63,563 bases of DNA from assembly GCA_903945375.1 (NCBI GenBank), contig CAJAVP010000025.1, positions 1 to 63,563 of the forward strand. The letters are read 5' to 3'. Positions 60,106-63,563 of this stretch are shown here, in pieces. The stretch is from an uncultured Methylococcaceae bacterium. GTDB taxonomy: Bacteria; Pseudomonadota; Gammaproteobacteria; Methylococcales; Methylomonadaceae. The translations under genes and the position numbers were made by a program. The number at the start of each line of letters is the position of its first letter. Within the stretch, counting starts at the first letter, position 1. Under the pieces are notes generated by a model that was given only the letters and a program-made list of their open reading frames with translations, made no database searches and was not told the DNA's origin.

Positions 60106-61947
60106 ATGCCCTCTGAATTACCAGAAAGACCCTTTGATAGTGTCACGTTTCTAAAAAATCTGACGACCCGTCCAGGTATTTATAAGATGTTTAATGACCA
60201 AGGCGACATTATTTATGTCGGCAAGGCAAAAAATCTTAAAAATCGTGTGTCCAGTTATTTTAAAACGCAAACGCCATCGCCCAAACAACAGGTCATGATG
60301 AGCAAAGTTGCTCATATTGAGGTGACGGTTACGCATACCGAGGGCGAGGCGTTATTACTGGAATGCCAGCAAATCAAACGCCATAAACCCCGTTACAATA
60401 TTTGTTTACGTGATGATAAATCCTTCCCATACATCTATTTATCTACAGCCCACGAGTTCCCGCAAATTACTCTGCATCGCGGGGCAAAAAAATTGCCAGG
60501 CAAATATTTTGGCCCCTACCCCAGTTCAATTGCCGCTAAAGAAAGCCTAAAGCTGTTACAAAAATTATTTCCTGTTAGACAATGCGACGACTCGGTTTAT
60601 AACTATCGCACGCGACCTTGTTTACAACACCAAATCGGTCGTTGCACTGCGCCTTGTGTCGGTTTGATTGATAAAGCGAGCTACGCGCTTGACGTTGACA
60701 GTACGATGTTATTTTTAGAAGGTAAAGGCGGCATTCTGATTGAACAATTGATTGTCAAAATGGAACAGGCAGCATCGGTGTTGGACTATGAGCAGGCGGC
60801 GTCAATTCGGGATCAAATTGTCCGCTTACGCTCGGTATTGGAAAAACAATTTGTACAAGGCGAGCGAGGAGATGTGGATGTGATTGCCTGCGCCAATCAG
60901 CTTAATGTCGCGTGTATTCAGGTTTTTTTTATTCGCAATGGTCAGCATTTAGGAAATAAAACGTTTTTTCCAAAAAGCACTCAGGCGTATGAACCGGGGG
61001 CTATTATTGAAGCGTTTATTGCTCAATATTATTTAGATCGACAAATTCCTCATGAACTCATCGTCAGTCATGAGCCGACAAACGGGGCATTATTAACGGA
61101 AGTTTTGAGTGCTCAAGCAAAACATGCGGTGCCTATTAGTGCCAAAGTGAGAGGCGAACGTGCAAAATGGTTGCAAATGGCAGCAACTAATGTCCAGCAA
61201 TCTTTGCTAAGTAAGCTCGCTGAGAAATCGGGGCTTTACGCACGCTTTCTTAGCTTACAACAAGAACTAGGCTGCCCCGAGCTGCCTAAGCGCTTAGAAT
61301 GCTTTGATATCAGTCATACGCAAGGTGAGCAAACCGTAGCCTCATGTGTTGTTTTTGATCGTGAAGGGCCACTAAAATCTGCCTACCGGCGTTTTAATAT
61401 CACCGGTATTACAGGCGGTGATGATTATGCGGCTATTTATCAAGCGGTTCTTAGGCGCTTTAAACGTCAACAACAGGGAGAACATCCCGCGCCAGACATC
61501 TTGTTTATTGATGGTGGCAAAGGTCAAGTGAAGGCCGCGCAAAAGGCACTAGAGGAATTAAGCGTAAACAATGTTATGATAGTTGGCGTTTCCAAAGGGC
61601 CTGATAGGAAACCAGGAATGGAAAAATTAATTTTAGTCGATCAGGCGTTACCCAAAGCTGTGACGGCGGGTGCTAGCGGCTTATTACTGATTCAGCATAT
61701 TCGTGATGAAGCGCACCGTTTTGCGATTACTGGACACAGACAACGACGCAGCAAGGCCAAAAAACAATCTATTTTAGAGGGCATACAGGGATTAGGGCCC
61801 AAACGACGACAACAATTATTAAAACAATTTGGCGGCTTGCAAGGTATCGCCCAAGCAGGTGTGGATGCCCTCAGTAGCATCAACGGCATCAGTCGACCAT
61901 TGGCACAACGAATTTACGAGCACTTTCATCACCAAGATGGCAATTGA
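60106..61947 (+). CDS. uvrC: Excinuclease ABC subunit C
   Basis: Makes both incisions around a lesion in nucleotide excision repair. 613 aa. The N-terminal GIY-YIG nuclease is TRPGIYKMFNDQGDIIYVGK (3' incision). The UVR motif lies near residues 218-245 (VLDYEQAASIRDQI), the RNase H-like 5' nuclease has CFDISHTQGEQTVAS and LFIDGGKGQVKAA, and two helix-hairpin-helix units end the protein (IQGLGPKRRQQLL, SINGISRPLAQRI). Its 3' end overlaps pgsA by 11 bases. Confidence 0.97.
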   Translation: MPSELPERPFDSVTFLKNLTTRPGIYKMFNDQGDIIYVGKAKNLKNRVSSYFKTQTPSPKQQVMMSKVAHIEVTVTHTEGEALLLECQQIKRHKPRYNICLRDDKSFPYIYLSTAHEFPQITLHRGAKKLPGKYFGPYPSSIAAKESLKLLQKLFPVRQCDDSVYNYRTRPCLQHQIGRCTAPCVGLIDKASYALDVDSTMLFLEGKGGILIEQLIVKMEQAASVLDYEQAASIRDQIVRLRSVLEKQFVQGERGDVDVIACANQLNVACIQVFFIRNGQHLGNKTFFPKSTQAYEPGAIIEAFIAQYYLDRQIPHELIVSHEPTNGALLTEVLSAQAKHAVPISAKVRGERAKWLQMAATNVQQSLLSKLAEKSGLYARFLSLQQELGCPELPKRLECFDISHTQGEQTVASCVVFDREGPLKSAYRRFNITGITGGDDYAAIYQAVLRRFKRQQQGEHPAPDILFIDGGKGQVKAAQKALEELSVNNVMIVGVSKGPDRKPGMEKLILVDQALPKAVTAGASGLLLIQHIRDEAHRFAITGHRQRRSKAKKQSILEGIQGLGPKRRQQLLKQFGGLQGIAQAGVDALSSINGISRPLAQRIYEHFHHQDGN

Positions 61948-62500
61948 ATTTAATATACCGACTACGATTACGCTGTTGAGAATTGCATTGATACCCTTAT
62001 TAACGGTGGTATTTTATTTACCGTGGGATTTTTCTAATAAGGCATGTACATTAATTTTCATCATTGCAGGCATTACCGATTGGTTAGATGGCTATTTAGC
62101 GAGAAGAATGCACATGGAGACTCCCTTCGGTGCATTTTTGGATCCTGTGGCAGATAAGCTCATGGTGGCTATGGTGCTAGTGATTATTGTCCAACAACAA
62201 GCTTCGGCGTATTTAGCGATACCGGCGGCTATTATTATTGGTCGAGAAATTACCATTGCTTCATTGCGTGAATGGATGGCAGAAATAGGACAACGTGCGA
62301 CGGTTAAGGTCTCGCAGCTGGCTAAATGGAAAACAGGTATACAAATGTTATCTATTGGGCTTTTGTTATATCGTGAAGATTTATTTGGTATTCCAATCAA
62401 TCTCCTTGGCTATGTATTGTTATACGTTGCTGCTCTTTTAACATTATGGTCTATGGTCAACTACTTGCGAGCTGCATTCATAGCCATTGCTAAAGAATAA
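61937..62500 (+). CDS. pgsA: CDP-diacylglycerol-glycerol-3-phosphate 3-phosphatidyltransferase
   Basis: Makes phosphatidylglycerol phosphate at the inner membrane. 187 aa from the ATG at 61937 (MAIEFNIPTTITLLRIALIP), which matches the family; the frame is open 36 codons upstream inside uvrC without similarity. The CDP-alcohol signature D-G-x2-A-R-x8-G-x3-D-x3-D is complete: DGYLARRMHMETPFGAFLDP followed by VAD. Four to six membrane helices. The uvrC-pgsA order is conserved in Gammaproteobacteria. Confidence 0.96.
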   Translation: MAIEFNIPTTITLLRIALIPLLTVVFYLPWDFSNKACTLIFIIAGITDWLDGYLARRMHMETPFGAFLDPVADKLMVAMVLVIIVQQQASAYLAIPAAIIIGREITIASLREWMAEIGQRATVKVSQLAKWKTGIQMLSIGLLLYREDLFGIPINLLGYVLLYVAALLTLWSMVNYLRAAFIAIAKE

Positions 62501-62576
62501 CAAGGCTCTTGCAATATGATTGCTAGGGTTTCACTTACATTGATGCAGCCCACTGAATTGGCTGTGAAAAAAGAAA

Positions 62577-63200
62577 ATGGATCAAGAAATAAACTCTACT
62601 CAGTTGGCCACTGATACACAGGCTGAAACTTCCGATGAAATCTTGCTAGTAGCGGTTAAGCTATTTGCTCAAAAAGGCTATTTTAATACGTCCTTGGGTG
62701 ATATTGCTGAGGCGGCCAAATTGACTGAAGTCAGTTGTATCTACCAGTATTTTGATAACAAACAAGCGATTGCCGCTAAAATCTATGAGATGATTTTTGA
62801 TAATCTCAATGTTTCGGTTGATGACATCCGGCGTAGATATCAAAAAGCCTCAGAGCAATTACGCGGTATTGTCGATTTATTTTTTAAGTTGACCGACGAT
62901 GCGCCTTATTTAATGGATTTTTTGCTCAACGCAAAAACTGGCGAATTTCTCCCCGATCACAAACCTATCTATGCCATGCCGGCATTCATAAAAATTCTTA
63001 AAATCATCCAGAATGGGATTAGAGCCGGAGAAATTCGTAATATTGATCCTACCTTAGTTTCTGCCTACTTCTTTGGTATTATTTATAACACATTGCGCTT
63101 GGTGTTAAACGGTCAGCTTGAAAAAAGAGCGGATGCTTATCAAGCTCAAACATGGCTGGCCGCATGGAATTTAATTGCCAAGAAATCGACCTGTTTTTGA
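62577..63200 (+). CDS. TetR-family transcriptional regulator
   Basis: 207 aa. A helix-turn-helix lies in residues ~20-66 (AVKLFAQKGYFNTSLGDIAE, then TEVSCIYQYFDNKQAIAAKI), with a C-terminal ligand-binding helical domain of no recognised subfamily. It stands after pgsA and before an IS66-type remnant, with no obvious target operon. Its target may be its own promoter in the 76 bases upstream, but I see no clear palindrome there. Confidence 0.88.
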   Translation: MDQEINSTQLATDTQAETSDEILLVAVKLFAQKGYFNTSLGDIAEAAKLTEVSCIYQYFDNKQAIAAKIYEMIFDNLNVSVDDIRRRYQKASEQLRGIVDLFFKLTDDAPYLMDFLLNAKTGEFLPDHKPIYAMPAFIKILKIIQNGIRAGEIRNIDPTLVSAYFFGIIYNTLRLVLNGQLEKRADAYQAQTWLAAWNLIAKKSTCF

Positions 63201-63228
63201 TGGATTAGGGGCAATAGCGATTATATTA

Positions 63229-63255
63229 CAGCAATTCTCATTATGAGAATTGCTG
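63229..63255. repeat. 12-bp inverted repeat between tetR and IS66 remnant
   Basis: CAGCAATTCTCA (63229-63240) and TGAGAATTGCTG (63244-63255) pair perfectly around a 3-base loop. It lies about 30 bases after the tetR stop. It has no following T run; it could be a terminator-like hairpin, an operator for the adjacent regulator, or an insertion-site feature. Confidence 0.5.
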
Positions 63256-63563
63256 AACTTGGTGGGTCTAATCGTCTGCATGGTATTGCAACTGCGGGTA
63301 TCCCGAAGAAAAATCAAAGAATTCCTAAAAGACTGGCTACATATTGACTTGAATACCAGCACCATTAACCAGTGCATCCATGAAGCGGGCTATCAGCCCA
63401 GTCGTCACTGAACAACTGATTACCGAACTATTGGCCAGCGATTTGCTGCATATCGATGAAACTGCCTGGAAAGAAGCCGGCAAGCTCGTTTGGCTATGGG
63501 CTTTTGTCAGTACCTATACCGTGGTTTACCAAATCGGTAAGCGCCATCGCTTGGTCGTGCAAC
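63256..63563 (+). pseudogene. IS66-type transposase fragment with frameshift (runs off window)
   Basis: One frame gives LVGLIVCMVLQLRVSRRKIK, EFLKDWLHIDLNTSTINQCI and HEAGY, ending in TGA; the +1 frame then continues SPVVTEQLITELLASDLLHI, DETAWKEAGKLVWLWAFVST and on to the edge. This is the central part of an IS66 transposase; the first catalytic Asp lies in HIDETAWKEAGK. A single-base change around 63391-63396 explains the break. The 5' part of the gene (zinc-finger and helix-turn-helix region) is absent, so it is truncated as well as shifted. Confidence 0.75.

Overview
The window looks like a chromosomal segment of a gammaproteobacterium, most probably a type I methanotroph (order Methylococcales). 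Three things point there: housekeeping gene order typical of Gammaproteobacteria (tRNA-Tyr/Gly/Thr-tuf, ispE-tRNA-Gln-prs-rplY-pth, hemA-prfA-prmC, coaE-zapD-yacG with pilBCD, pepA-holC-valS, lptF-lptG); a C1/serine-cycle cluster (mtdA, glycerate 2-kinase, glyA, formate-tetrahydrofolate ligase); and a nitrogen-fixation cofactor operon whose proteins closely resemble the Azotobacter-type nifENX set. The taxonomic call is an inference from content, not from a search.

Layout. 1-6180 is a minus-strand housekeeping block: the 5' part of tuf, four tRNA genes, pth, rplY, prs, ispE, lolB and a TPR lipoprotein. 6397-13262 runs on the plus strand: hemA-prfA-prmC, a JAMM-type metalloprotease overlapping a GGDEF diguanylate cyclase, and a TonB-dependent receptor. 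13308-28998 is a long minus-strand run. In transcription order it holds a 1922-residue hybrid histidine kinase, a nuclease-like gene broken by an amber codon, a REC-GGDEF regulator with a degenerate active site, CvfB, and then a cupin, a NirJ-type radical SAM protein, mtdA, glycerate kinase, glyA and fhs. A cytosine-methyltransferase remnant sits between glyA and fhs. 29195-43153 contains MutT-ThiE, yacG, zapD, coaE, the type IV pilus genes pilD/pilC/pilB, valS, holC, pepA, lptF and lptG. 43172-46615 is sbcC.

46975-52887 is the nif operon: nifE-nifN-nifX-DUF269-DUF683-fdxB-[2Fe-2S] ferredoxin and two unrecognised genes. It lies behind a clear sigma-54 promoter and a NifA-type TGT-N10-ACA site. 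The structural genes nifHDK are not in the window; a decayed transposase remnant and a secreted trypsin with a dockerin-like tail lie upstream instead. 54517-63563 holds a chemoreceptor with tandem HAMP-like repeats and a possible small membrane partner, a family-5-like uracil-DNA glycosylase, a CHASE2 adenylate cyclase, uvrC, pgsA, a TetR regulator and a frameshifted IS66-type transposase running off the end.

No CRISPR array, rRNA operon, prophage or complete insertion sequence was found. I did not find one large unknown system. The best leads are the two uncharacterised nif-linked genes, the cupin-NirJ pair at the head of the C1 operon, the trypsin-dockerin protein, and the catalytically degenerate GGDEF regulator that keeps its c-di-GMP inhibitory site.
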